64,000 nucleotides of DNA, taken from the NCBI GenBank assembly GCA_902557385.1, contig CACDZF010000001.1, forward strand, positions 124,001-188,000. Direction: 5' to 3'. The DNA comes from an uncultured Pelagibacteraceae bacterium (GTDB lineage: Bacteria > Pseudomonadota > Alphaproteobacteria > Pelagibacterales > Pelagibacteraceae). Each line of letters begins with the position of its first letter. Position 1 is the first letter of the stretch. Below the pieces are notes generated by a model. It searched no databases. It saw only the letters and a program-made list of their open reading frames with translations, and was not told the origin of the DNA. Below, piece by piece: positions 48,702 through 56,142 of the stretch. A program made the position numbers and the translations under genes.

Positions 48702-48992
48702 ATGGAAAAAGAAATGTTAGCTTTAGTTAACCTTAAAGAAGGTAAACTAGAAACTTTTATGGGGTGGATGCAGTCTGATGAAGGCATGGAAGTAAGAAAA
48801 AGTGTTGCTTATCCAGAAAAAACTATTGGAGCCATGAAGCCAGATAAAAGTGGTATTATGTTTAAGGTTTCAGTTCATAATGAAGCAGGAATGAAAGAAT
48901 TTGTTGCTGGAAATAATTCAACAGCTAAAAATATTTATGCTGAATGTGTAGAGAATATACAACTATGGGAATTATCTAAAGTAGAGGTTTAA
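48702..48992 (+). CDS. Small cytosolic protein, ferredoxin-like barrel suspected
   Basis: Ninety-six residues with the AAGGAGAAA ribosome-binding site. Predicted beta-alpha-beta order (MLALVNLKEGKLETFMGWM, IMFKVSVHNEAGMKEFVAG) recalls dimeric alpha-beta barrel proteins such as DUF1330 or antibiotic-monooxygenase-like families, but I do not recognise it with certainty. Genes around it are of the same size class and run in the same direction with spacings under 30 bases. Function unknown. Confidence 0.65.
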   Translation: MEKEMLALVNLKEGKLETFMGWMQSDEGMEVRKSVAYPEKTIGAMKPDKSGIMFKVSVHNEAGMKEFVAGNNSTAKNIYAECVENIQLWELSKVEV

Positions 48993-48994
48993 TT

Positions 48995-49372
48995 ATGAAA
49001 AAATTATTTTTGGTTTTATTTAGTATCGTTTTTATTAACTCAGCCAATGCAGGAGATTTAAGCAAGAAAGATATGGAAAAAGCCTGGGATTGTGTTGGTA
49101 TATACATGGCTAACTATTTTTTACCTCCGGGAGAGACTTTTGAATACAGCATGAAAGAAAAATCTATATCATCAGTTAAAGTATGGAAAACATATGCTTT
49201 AGAGATTGGTATTAAAGAGAAAGTTTGGGACGTAGGAACTAATAAAGCTGTAGATAAACATTATGGTTCTAAGTACGACAAAGAGTTGACTGATAGTTGT
49301 CATGCATTTTTAGAGAAGACAATTCCAAATGGTAAAGAACGAGTAGAAAAAGTTGTGCAAACTTTATACTAA
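48995..49372 (+). CDS. Small exported protein of unknown function
   Basis: A 125-residue protein with signal peptide MKKLFLVLFSIVFINSANA, then a helical, charged domain with two cysteines (AWDCVGIYMANYF and LTDSCHAFLEK) that could form a disulfide in the periplasm. Starts 2 bases after the previous gene. No family recognised. Confidence 0.7.
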   Translation: MKKLFLVLFSIVFINSANAGDLSKKDMEKAWDCVGIYMANYFLPPGETFEYSMKEKSISSVKVWKTYALEIGIKEKVWDVGTNKAVDKHYGSKYDKELTDSCHAFLEKTIPNGKERVEKVVQTLY

Positions 49373-49384
49373 AAAGGAGGATAC

Positions 49385-49708
49385 ATGGCTAAGTTTTATT
49401 TAATTGGCAAAATAAGTGGAGAGTTAATGAAGAGAATGCAGAATGAACCAACTGCAGACAGATTCGCATCTACAAAAAAGGTAACAGAAGCTGCTGGTTT
49501 AAAACTTATTTCTTACGAGTGGGTAAGAGGTAGATTTGACGTAATTTCTTGTGTTGAGGGTGAATACGAGCAAGCCGTTGCCTTAAAAATAGCTTTTAAA
49601 AATTCTGGCCTTATGGATGATTTAATGGTGCATGAAGTTATAGATTATAATAAAGCTTTTCAAAATGCTGCTAATGCTGCAAATACGGTTATTAAACCTG
49701 GCAAATAA
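49385..49708 (+). CDS. GYD-domain protein
   Basis: A 107-residue alpha-beta barrel protein of the GYD type (named for a Gly-Tyr-Asp motif; here WVRGRFDVISCVEG occupies the motif region). It has a strong AAAAGGAGGA site. A second relative starts at 63697 with similar length and order. GYD proteins are widespread, of unknown function, sometimes linked to redox stress. The start of the next gene overlaps its stop. Confidence 0.8.
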   Translation: MAKFYLIGKISGELMKRMQNEPTADRFASTKKVTEAAGLKLISYEWVRGRFDVISCVEGEYEQAVALKIAFKNSGLMDDLMVHEVIDYNKAFQNAANAANTVIKPGK

Positions 49709-49995
49709 TGACTGGTTATATTATAGCTCAAGTTAATTTAAAAAAGAAAGATGGTTTTAAAGACTATGCAAATAAAGTTCCAGAAACTGTAAAAAAATAT
49801 GGAGGTGAATATCTTGTGAGAGCAGGAGAATTTAAGTCATTAGAGGGTAAATGGGCTTTTACAAGAAATGTAATAATAAAATTTCCAAGCTATGAAAGAG
49901 CTTTGGAATGGTATAACTCAGATGAATACAATCAAATCAAAAATATAAGATTAGAAAACTCTGAGGGTAATTTAATAATAATAAAAGGAGTATAA
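49708..49995 (+). CDS. DUF1330-family protein
   Basis: A 95-residue protein with the DUF1330 pattern: GYIIAQVNLKKKDGFKDYAN, VPETVKKYGGEYLVRAGE, FPSYERALEWYNSDEYNQI. Dimeric alpha-beta barrel, function unknown. Its ATG overlaps the stop of the GYD gene (AATGA type overlap), so the two are coupled. Confidence 0.9.
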   Translation: MTGYIIAQVNLKKKDGFKDYANKVPETVKKYGGEYLVRAGEFKSLEGKWAFTRNVIIKFPSYERALEWYNSDEYNQIKNIRLENSEGNLIIIKGV

Positions 49996-49997
49996 AT

Positions 49998-50318
49998 ATG
50001 TCTATGTTACAAAAATATACTGATGCAATAAAAAATAAAGATGAAGCATCTATGAATGAACTTTTGCATGATGATTTTAAATTTACTATGCATAAATCAG
50101 GTAATACTTTAGGAAAATCAGATGTAATAAAGTGGGCAATGAGTGGTGATATTAAACAAGATAAGACAAGAGTGGTATACGAAAATAATGAAGTAGGTAT
50201 ACACCATGCATTTGTTACTTTTGATGATGGAAATGTTGAGGCTGTAATGGCAGTTTATAAATATAAAGAAGGAAAAATCATCAGTCTAGAGACTGGAGCT
50301 ACACCAATGTCAAAATAA
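49998..50318 (+). CDS. NTF2/SnoaL-like protein
   Basis: A 106-residue NTF2-like fold: MLQKYTDAIKNKDEASMNEL, LHDDFKFTMHKSGN, and DVIKWAMSGD. Shorter than the protein at 48292 but of the same type. It is placed 2 bases after the DUF1330 gene and abuts the TPR gene. Function unknown. Confidence 0.78.
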   Translation: MSMLQKYTDAIKNKDEASMNELLHDDFKFTMHKSGNTLGKSDVIKWAMSGDIKQDKTRVVYENNEVGIHHAFVTFDDGNVEAVMAVYKYKEGKIISLETGATPMSK

Positions 50319-50870
50319 GTGAAAAAAATATTTTTTATATTAATTATATTTTTATTTTCTTTTGGAACATTTGCCCAGAATTACACTGGCGCGGAATTAG
50401 ATAATCTATTTGAAAAATTAAAGAAAATAAATAATCCTAAATCTGCAAAACAAATTGAGAAAAAAATCTGGAATTTATGGATAACACACCCTACAAAGAA
50501 AAGTTTAACTGATCTTTTGGCAAAAGGTTCAGAGTACATGTTTCAAAACCAATTAAATAGTGCTCATAATGTATTTTCAAAAGTAATTGAGTTAGATCCT
50601 GATTGGGCTGAAGGATGGAATAAAAGAGCTACTGTTTTATATTTGATGGGAAAATTCGAATTGTCTCAAAAAGATATTGATATAGTTTTAAGTTTAGAAA
50701 AAAGACATTTTGGAGCTCTCTCTGGTCAAGGTTTGGTTCAAACAGCGTTACAAAATTATCAGAAAGCTATTGACAGTTATGTTGAAGCGCATAAAATTTA
50801 TCCTGCTATGGAAGCGCCTTTGATTATGATAGAAAAACTAAACCTGCTTATGAAGAAACAGTCTATATGA
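50319..50870 (+). CDS. Exported TPR-repeat protein
   Basis: A 183-residue protein starting at a GTG with a signal peptide (MKKIFFILIIFLFSFGTFAQ). Two to three tetratricopeptide repeats follow around residues 80-165 (AHNVFSKVIELDPDWAEGWN, RATVLYLMGKFE, YQKAIDSYVEAHKIYP). TPR proteins scaffold protein contacts, here in the periplasm. The gene abuts the one before it and overlaps the VOC gene by 4 bases. Confidence 0.83.
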   Translation: MKKIFFILIIFLFSFGTFAQNYTGAELDNLFEKLKKINNPKSAKQIEKKIWNLWITHPTKKSLTDLLAKGSEYMFQNQLNSAHNVFSKVIELDPDWAEGWNKRATVLYLMGKFELSQKDIDIVLSLEKRHFGALSGQGLVQTALQNYQKAIDSYVEAHKIYPAMEAPLIMIEKLNLLMKKQSI

Positions 50871-51253
50871 ATAATATAATTAGTTTTGTAATGGTTGGAA
50901 CTAATGACCTCGATAAATCAAGTAAGTTTTATGATCAAGTATTAGCTAACCTTGGAATGAAAAGAGTTACTGTTACAAAAAGATATATTGCCTATAGTCA
51001 TTCAAGCGGAGATGATAGTTTAAAATTTTATATTACAAAACCACAAAATAAAGAAAATGCTACCGCTGGAAACGGTACGATGGTTGCATTGTCAGCGGAA
51101 ACAAAAGAAGCTGTAGATAAATTTCACAAAATAGCACTAGAAAATGGCGCAGTAGATGAAGGTAAGCCAGGATTAAGATCCGATGGAAATTACTATAGTT
51201 ATATACGTGATCTTGATGGTAATAAAATAGCTTCAAGATTTCTTGTAAAATAA
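50867..51253 (+). CDS. VOC (glyoxalase/dioxygenase) superfamily protein
   Basis: A 128-residue single VOC module pair: FVMVGTNDLDKSSKFYDQVL at the start, then GNGTMVALSAETKEAVDKFH and YYSYIRDLDGNKIASR at the end. Members are metal enzymes such as glyoxalase I, fosfomycin-resistance proteins or lactoylglutathione lyase relatives. One of the usual metal His/Glu sites is not clear, so the activity is open. Starts inside the stop of the TPR gene. Confidence 0.85.
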   Translation: MNNIISFVMVGTNDLDKSSKFYDQVLANLGMKRVTVTKRYIAYSHSSGDDSLKFYITKPQNKENATAGNGTMVALSAETKEAVDKFHKIALENGAVDEGKPGLRSDGNYYSYIRDLDGNKIASRFLVK

Positions 51254-51850
51254 ATGAGCAATATTGATTTTTATTTTTCTATTGGAAGCACATACACATA
51301 TCTAACAATAACAAGAATTTTAGATGTTGAAAAAAAACATAGTGTAAAATTTATTTGGAAGCCTTTTAGTGTAAGGGCGATAATGAAAGAAATGAATAAT
51401 ATTCCTTTCCCTAAAGAAAAAGTTAATAAAGTAAATTACATGTGGAGAGATATTGAAAGACGTGCAAAAGGTTATGGATTTTTTGCAAAAACCCCTGTTC
51501 CCTATCCTTTAACTCAATTTGATCTAGCTAATAAGCTTGCAATTTTGGGCTTAGAAGAAGGTTGGGGTGTTGATTACGTAAGGTTAACTTATAAGAGATG
51601 GTTTCAAGAAGGAAAGGAGCCTGCAGTAGATCCAAGTATATCTGAAATTTGCAATGAATTAAAAATTGATAAAAATAAAGTAATCGAAAAAGCAAACTCC
51701 GATAAAATAGAAAAAGAATATTTAGCAAATACCGAGAGTGCTAGAAAAAATAAAGTTTTTGGAAGCCCATCATTTATAGTTGGTAATGAAATTTTCTGGG
51801 GAGATGATAGAATGGAAGATGCCATTACTTGGTCAAAAAATAGTGTTTAA
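51254..51850 (+). CDS. 2-hydroxychromene-2-carboxylate isomerase-like DsbA-fold protein
   Basis: A 198-residue kappa-GST/HCCA-isomerase type protein: IDFYFSIGSTYTYLTITRIL (thioredoxin-fold start with Ser in place of CxxC), then KPFSVRAIMKEMNNIPFP and a conserved end VFGSPSFIVGNEIFWGDDRM. Glutathione is the expected cofactor. Natural substrate unknown; some members act in aromatic degradation or detoxification. It abuts the VOC gene. Confidence 0.88.
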   Translation: MSNIDFYFSIGSTYTYLTITRILDVEKKHSVKFIWKPFSVRAIMKEMNNIPFPKEKVNKVNYMWRDIERRAKGYGFFAKTPVPYPLTQFDLANKLAILGLEEGWGVDYVRLTYKRWFQEGKEPAVDPSISEICNELKIDKNKVIEKANSDKIEKEYLANTESARKNKVFGSPSFIVGNEIFWGDDRMEDAITWSKNSV

Positions 51851-52940
51851 AATAAAAATTCTTTTAATATTCTTTGTTCTTATAAATTTTAATTTAAACG
51901 CAGATGAGTTTAAATTTAAAAAAATCGCTAATTTAGCTAAACCGTGGGGATCATCTTTTATTAATGAGTCTGAATTAATAATCTCAGAAAAAGTAGGAAA
52001 GATAAAAATCGTCAATATCAATGATGGGAAAATAATTGAGGTAAAACATAATTTAAAGTTTAAAAATGTTGGCCAAGGTGGTTTATTAGATATTGTTTAT
52101 AAAGATAATTATGTTTGGATTGCATACACCGAGGAAGTAGAAAAAAGAATATACAGCACTTCAATTGCAAAAGGTAAATTAAATAAAAATAAAATAAAAT
52201 TTAAAAATATATTTCAATCAAAACCAAATAATGTCTCAACTGATTATCACTTTGGTTCTAGATTAGCAATTAAAGATAACTATTTGTTTGCCTCAGTTGG
52301 AGAGCGAGGATTAGGCGACTTAGTTCAAGATCCCAAAAACCATCTTGGAAGTATAATTAGAATAAATTTAGATGGAAAAATTCCAAAAGATAATCCAAAA
52401 TTTATTGATAAACCTGATTGGCTTCCTGAAATTTATCAATTAGGAGTTAGAAATAACCAAGGTCTTACTGTGTCTCCGTTTGATGGAAAAATTTACACAA
52501 GTAATCATGGAGCAAAAGGAGGAGACTGGTTTGGAGAAGTAAAAAAAGGCGAGAATTATGGTTGGCCAATTTTGGGTTGGGGAGGAACAAATTATGATGG
52601 ATCTACAATAGGACCTAAATGGAAGCCAGGATTTACAAAAGCTATACAATATTGGGTTCCATCAATAGGAGTGAGCGCAATAACTATTTACAAAGGAAAA
52701 GAATTTAGTGAATGGAATGGAAAAGCTTTAATAACTTCATTAAGAAATCAATCACTTAAAGTGATCAACTTTAAAAATTTACTAGATATTAAAGAGGAAA
52801 CAATTTTTAAAGACAAGATAGATCGTATTAGAGATATACAAGTACACCCTATAAATGGTAAAATATATTTTTTAAGTGAAAAATATTATGGAGAAAAAGG
52901 CCCTGAAGAAGATGGGCTGTGGTTAATGGAAAAAAAATAA
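51843..52940 (+). CDS. Exported PQQ-type aldose/sorbosone dehydrogenase-like beta-propeller
   Basis: About 365 residues from the GTG at 51843, giving a clean signal peptide (VFKIKILLIFFVLINFNLNA); the frame stays open to an ATG at 51780 but that would overlap the isomerase. Propeller features of soluble aldose dehydrogenases (YliI/GSDH type): WGSSFINESELIISEKVGKI, HFGSRLAIKDNYLFASVGER, YQLGVRNNQGLTVSP and NYGWPILGWGGTNY. The usual PQQ and calcium residues (His, Arg, Asn) appear present. It would oxidise sugars in the periplasm, if PQQ is available. The start overlaps the isomerase stop by 8 bases. Confidence 0.82.
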   Translation: MFKIKILLIFFVLINFNLNADEFKFKKIANLAKPWGSSFINESELIISEKVGKIKIVNINDGKIIEVKHNLKFKNVGQGGLLDIVYKDNYVWIAYTEEVEKRIYSTSIAKGKLNKNKIKFKNIFQSKPNNVSTDYHFGSRLAIKDNYLFASVGERGLGDLVQDPKNHLGSIIRINLDGKIPKDNPKFIDKPDWLPEIYQLGVRNNQGLTVSPFDGKIYTSNHGAKGGDWFGEVKKGENYGWPILGWGGTNYDGSTIGPKWKPGFTKAIQYWVPSIGVSAITIYKGKEFSEWNGKALITSLRNQSLKVINFKNLLDIKEETIFKDKIDRIRDIQVHPINGKIYFLSEKYYGEKGPEEDGLWLMEKK

Positions 52941-53278
52941 TGGGAAATATTACTGCTTATATTATTTTAATCATTGCTGTAGTTTTAGGTACTGCTGCAA
53001 ATGGTTTTGCAAAGAGTGCTCAGGGTTTCACTTTAATAATCCCTAGCATAATTACAGCAATAACTATTGTAGGGTGTATGTTTGCATTGTCACTTGTTAT
53101 GAAATCAATTCCAGTTGGAGTTACTTACGCTTCATTCGCTGGTCTTTGTATAATTGCAACTAGCTTGGTTGGACTTATTAAATTTAATCAAGTTCCTAAC
53201 CTATATGTTATAATTGGACTTGGATTAATTGTCGCTGGTGTCTTAATGGTAAATTTATTAGGTAAAACTAACACTTAA
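52940..53278 (+). CDS. Small multidrug resistance (SMR) family protein lacking the membrane Glu
   Basis: A 112-residue four-helix protein aligned with EmrE/SugE (110 residues): loop PVGVTYASFAG corresponds to EmrE PTGIAYAIWSG and GVLMVNLLGK to GVLIINLLSR. But in helix 1 EmrE AEVIGT is AVVLGT here, so the proton-coupling Glu14 is a Val, and the Trp of helix 3 is Phe. It probably is not a classical proton-driven drug pump; it may be a partner subunit or a transporter of another type. The ATG overlaps the sugar-dehydrogenase stop by one base. Confidence 0.85.
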   Translation: MGNITAYIILIIAVVLGTAANGFAKSAQGFTLIIPSIITAITIVGCMFALSLVMKSIPVGVTYASFAGLCIIATSLVGLIKFNQVPNLYVIIGLGLIVAGVLMVNLLGKTNT

Positions 53279-53355
53279 TTGTCTCATAAAATTATAATAA
53301 CATTGAAAAACAGATATTAAACATTAGTTTAAGTTTTTAGAATCATTCTAAATTT

Positions 53356-53598
53356 ATGAACTCGTTATACAAAGTAATTATTACATACGAATTAGTTTTT
53401 TTATTATTTTGGAATATTTTATATTTATCTAATTCAGATATCGAAAACTGGTTCACAGAAAAATTTTTAACTGCAATTTTTGTGTTTTTGTCAACTATGG
53501 CTTTGGGGGCTACATTAATGTACATCATATTTGTTAGCTTAAGATTAACTGGCATCTCTAAAATTTTAAAAGGTATTAAAGATCCTAGAAAAAACTAA
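53356..53598 (+). CDS. Small two-helix membrane protein, unknown
   Basis: An 80-residue frame with two hydrophobic helices (VIITYELVFLLFWNILYL and LTAIFVFLSTMALGATLMYIIF, listed in parts) and a basic end (LKGIKDPRKN). It has no strong ribosome-binding site, lies 77 bases after the SMR gene and 2 bases before the SDR gene on the same strand, which is why I prefer it over the overlapping frame on the other strand. Function unknown. Confidence 0.5.
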   Translation: MNSLYKVIITYELVFLLFWNILYLSNSDIENWFTEKFLTAIFVFLSTMALGATLMYIIFVSLRLTGISKILKGIKDPRKN

Positions 53599-53600
53599 AA

Positions 53601-54314
53601 ATGAGTAAGTATTTAATTTTTGGAGCCACAGGATCTATTGGGTCAAATCTTGCAGAAAAATTATATAATTCTGATAAAGATGTTCATTTATTAGGTAGAG
53701 ATGAAGAAGAACTTAAAAAATTATCTTCAAAGCTAAGCTCTGAATATACAGTTATAGATTTTTTAAATGACGATATATCAAAAATTATAAAAAATAGTTT
53801 TGATAATGTCGATGTATCAGGTGTTGCTTATTGTGTAGGGTCAATTGATTTAAAACCTTTAAAAAGTGCAAAAAAAGAAGACTTTAAAAAGTGTTTAGAT
53901 TTAAATTTTTTTCCTGCCATTGAAATTATTCAAAACCTACAAGATAATTTAAAAAAAAACAAAGGTTCAATTGTTCTTTTTTCTACAGTAGCAGTAAGAA
54001 AAGGTTTTACTAACCATGCTATTATTTCATCAGCAAAAGGTGCAATTGAAGGACTGACAGTGTCTTTAGCTGCTGAGTTTGCTCCTAATATTAGAGTTAA
54101 TTGTATTGCTCCAAGTTTAACAGATTCAAAAATGTCTAAATCAATATTAAAAAGTAAATTAATTTCCGATGGTATTGCAAAATCACATCCTATGAAAAGA
54201 ATTGGAAAACCTGAAGACGCAGCATCAATGGCTAAATTCTTGTTATCTGATGAAAGTCCATGGATAACTGGACAAATAATTGGTGTTGATGGTGGTAAAT
54301 CGTCTCTAAGTTAA
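53601..54314 (+). CDS. Short-chain dehydrogenase/reductase with degenerate Tyr
   Basis: A 237-residue classical SDR: cofactor motif YLIFGATGSIGSNLAEKL (4-21), CVGSIDLKPL, LNFFPAIEIIQ, and the C-terminal end WITGQIIGVDGG. In the usual catalytic site YxxxK the segment reads IISSAKGAIEGLT, so the Tyr position four before Lys is Ile. It begins a co-directional run with a TIGR03643-type protein and a photolyase-family protein; related SDRs are often placed beside photolyases. Confidence 0.88.
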   Translation: MSKYLIFGATGSIGSNLAEKLYNSDKDVHLLGRDEEELKKLSSKLSSEYTVIDFLNDDISKIIKNSFDNVDVSGVAYCVGSIDLKPLKSAKKEDFKKCLDLNFFPAIEIIQNLQDNLKKNKGSIVLFSTVAVRKGFTNHAIISSAKGAIEGLTVSLAAEFAPNIRVNCIAPSLTDSKMSKSILKSKLISDGIAKSHPMKRIGKPEDAASMAKFLLSDESPWITGQIIGVDGGKSSLS

Positions 54315-54329
54315 TAACAAATAAACCTA

Positions 54330-54542
54330 ATGAAGCCCTATATTGATGAAGTCATTGGAATGGCTTGGTCCGATAAAGTTTCATTTGAGGAAATTAAAAA
54401 AAAAACAGGCCTTAATGAAAAAGAAGTTATATCGGTAATGAGAAAAAATCTAAAAAAAAGAAGCTTCATCCTTTGGAGAAAGAGGGTTAGAGGCCGTCTT
54501 TCAAAACATAGAAAAAAAACTAAAAATAAATATGGATTTTAA
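54330..54542 (+). CDS. TIGR03643-family small basic protein
   Basis: Seventy residues, very basic C-terminus (RVRGRLSKHRKKTKNKYG). Sequence VIGMAWSDKVSFEEIKKKTG, EKEVISVMRKNL and SFILWRKRVRGR match a small conserved family of unknown function that is repeatedly found next to cryptochrome/photolyase genes. The N-terminal helices look HTH-like, so nucleic-acid binding is possible. Overlaps the photolyase start by 11 bases. Confidence 0.82.
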   Translation: MKPYIDEVIGMAWSDKVSFEEIKKKTGLNEKEVISVMRKNLKKRSFILWRKRVRGRLSKHRKKTKNKYGF

Positions 54543-55677
54543 ACCTTCTCGAGATTTTGCTATTCAAGCACTTAATGAATTTATTGAAAAAAATCTTGTT
54601 GAATATTCTAGATTAAGAAATTTTGATTTTGGACCGGATAAAAGATCTAATGTTTCTTGTTTGTCACCCTATGTAACACATGGAGTTATTAGTGAGATAG
54701 AAATTATAAAAAAATCGTTAAAAAAATATTCTTTTGTAAAGAATGAGAAATTTATTCAAGAAGTTTTGTGGAGAGTTTATTGGAAAGGATGGCTTGAGCT
54801 TAGACCTGATGTATGGACAGATTTTATTATAGATTTAAATAAACTAAAACAGGAATACAAAAATAATAAAAATTATTTAGAGGCTATTGAAGGTAAAACC
54901 AAAATAGAATGCTTCAATACTTGGGTAAATGAATTAAAAAATTATAATTATCTTCATAATCATGCAAGAATGTGGTTTGCTAGTATTTGGATTTTTACTC
55001 TTGGTTTGCCTTGGCAACTAGGTGCAGAATTTTTTATGAGATACCTTTTTGATGGAGATAGCGCATCAAATACTTTTGGCTGGAGATGGGTCGCAGGCAT
55101 TCAAACAAAAGGTAAAAATTATGTTGCTTTAGAATGGAATATTAAAAAATTCACTAATAATAGATTTAGTAATATAAAACTTAAAGAAAATCCAGTTCCA
55201 GTCATTGATGATAGAAATTATCCAATTGTAAATAATGACTTTATTAATGCAAATTTATCAAATAATCAGGATCTATTAATATTTGAAAATCATCTCTCGT
55301 TTGAAAAAAGTGATTTTAAAGATCATTCTTTTAAAAACCTTTATTTTGTATTTAACGAAAATGAAACAAGGCAAATAAAACTAGATGAAAAAGTTATAGA
55401 TTTTAAAAAATCTCTAATTACCGACCAAATAGAAAATTTAAAAAATAAATCGTTAAATTGTAAAATGATTAATATTAAAGATCTCAAAGATATGAAGGAA
55501 AATCTGTTTGCTTTATATCCATCTGTTGGTGAAAATCTTGATTACATAAATTCTAATAATTTTAAGAATATTAATTTTTTATATAGAAAAATTGATCAGT
55601 ATTCTTGGAAATATTGCAATAAAGGTTTTTTTAATTTTAAAAACTATATACCCAAGATAGTTCAAGAATTTATTTAG
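54532..55677 (+). CDS. Photolyase/cryptochrome FAD-domain protein, domain order unusual
   Basis: A 381-residue protein that begins directly with the photolyase FAD-binding domain (residues ~1-215: NVSCLSPYVTHGVIS, EVLWRVYWKGWLELRP, YLHNHARMWFASIWIFTLG, FDGDSASNTFGWRWVAGIQ). The ordinary N-terminal alpha/beta antenna domain is missing, but ~165 residues of alpha/beta character follow at the C-terminus (LLIFENHLSFEKSDF, LYFVFNENETRQ, NCKMINIKDLKD). This resembles a circularly permuted arrangement. Whether it repairs DNA or senses light is open. Overlaps the convergent DUF2256 gene by 8 bases. Confidence 0.82.
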   Translation: MDFKPSRDFAIQALNEFIEKNLVEYSRLRNFDFGPDKRSNVSCLSPYVTHGVISEIEIIKKSLKKYSFVKNEKFIQEVLWRVYWKGWLELRPDVWTDFIIDLNKLKQEYKNNKNYLEAIEGKTKIECFNTWVNELKNYNYLHNHARMWFASIWIFTLGLPWQLGAEFFMRYLFDGDSASNTFGWRWVAGIQTKGKNYVALEWNIKKFTNNRFSNIKLKENPVPVIDDRNYPIVNNDFINANLSNNQDLLIFENHLSFEKSDFKDHSFKNLYFVFNENETRQIKLDEKVIDFKKSLITDQIENLKNKSLNCKMINIKDLKDMKENLFALYPSVGENLDYINSNNFKNINFLYRKIDQYSWKYCNKGFFNFKNYIPKIVQEFI

Positions 55678-55795
55678 CAGAGCATCTTTTAGAACAATAC
55701 TTCACTTGATTCCAATTTAGTCTCCATTTTTTTCTCCAAACAAATGGTCTTTTACAAACTGAACAAGTTTTAGAAGGTAAATTTTGTTTTTTCAT
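55670..55795 (-). CDS. DUF2256-family zinc-ribbon protein, 41 residues
   Basis: A 42-codon frame on the minus strand encodes MKKQNLPSKTCSVCKRPFVW, then RKKWRLNWNQVKYCSKRCSA and a final Lys. The CxxC and CxxxC pairs with the WRKKW core are the DUF2256 signature. This family is a regular neighbour of photolyase/cryptochrome genes. It lies between the two photolyase genes of this cluster, overlaps the convergent one by 8 bases and the DCC1 gene by 4. Confidence 0.88.
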   Translation of the reverse strand: MKKQNLPSKTCSVCKRPFVWRKKWRLNWNQVKYCSKRCSAK

Positions 55796-56142
55796 TTTAG
55801 TTGGTGTTTATTTTTTAAAAATAAGAAATAGGCTATTACTTCATAACCATAGTGGAATAAAACGAATAAAGGTTTAATTGAAAATATTTTAGCAAGGAAA
55901 TTATATTTGGGAATTTTTGACCATATTATAATAAAAGCTTTTGCGCCCCCTATTACTTTTCCATCATCAATTACATGCAATCTTCTTAATAATTCTTCCT
56001 GTGATTTGGAGGTTAGTTTTAAAGCCGCTTCGTTATTTGTAATATCAATCCATTCTAAATTACTATCAGCAATTTTCTTGTAGTGATTTATCTCTAATCT
56101 ACAAACATTACAGGAATTGTTAAAAAAAACTTTAATTGCCAT
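55792..56142 (-). CDS. DCC1-family thiol-disulfide oxidoreductase-like protein
   Basis: A 116-residue DCC/DUF393 protein: VFFNNSCNVCRLEINHYKKI near the N-terminus carries the C-x-x-C motif, and DDGKVIGGAKAFIIIWSKIP follows as in the family. A hydrophobic end (LFVLFHYGYEVIAYFLFL) may touch the membrane. It overlaps the photolyase gene upstream by 11 bases and DUF2256 downstream by 4, so it is part of the light-repair cluster. Its redox partner is unknown. Confidence 0.88.
   Translation of the reverse strand: MAIKVFFNNSCNVCRLEINHYKKIADSNLEWIDITNNEAALKLTSKSQEELLRRLHVIDDGKVIGGAKAFIIIWSKIPKYNFLAKIFSIKPLFVLFHYGYEVIAYFLFLKNKHQLK

Noticed and set aside
53343-53555. Minus-strand 70-residue frame opposite the two-helix protein
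   Set aside because: Composition looks random; the plus-strand frame has two membrane helices and correct operon placement. Neither is certain.
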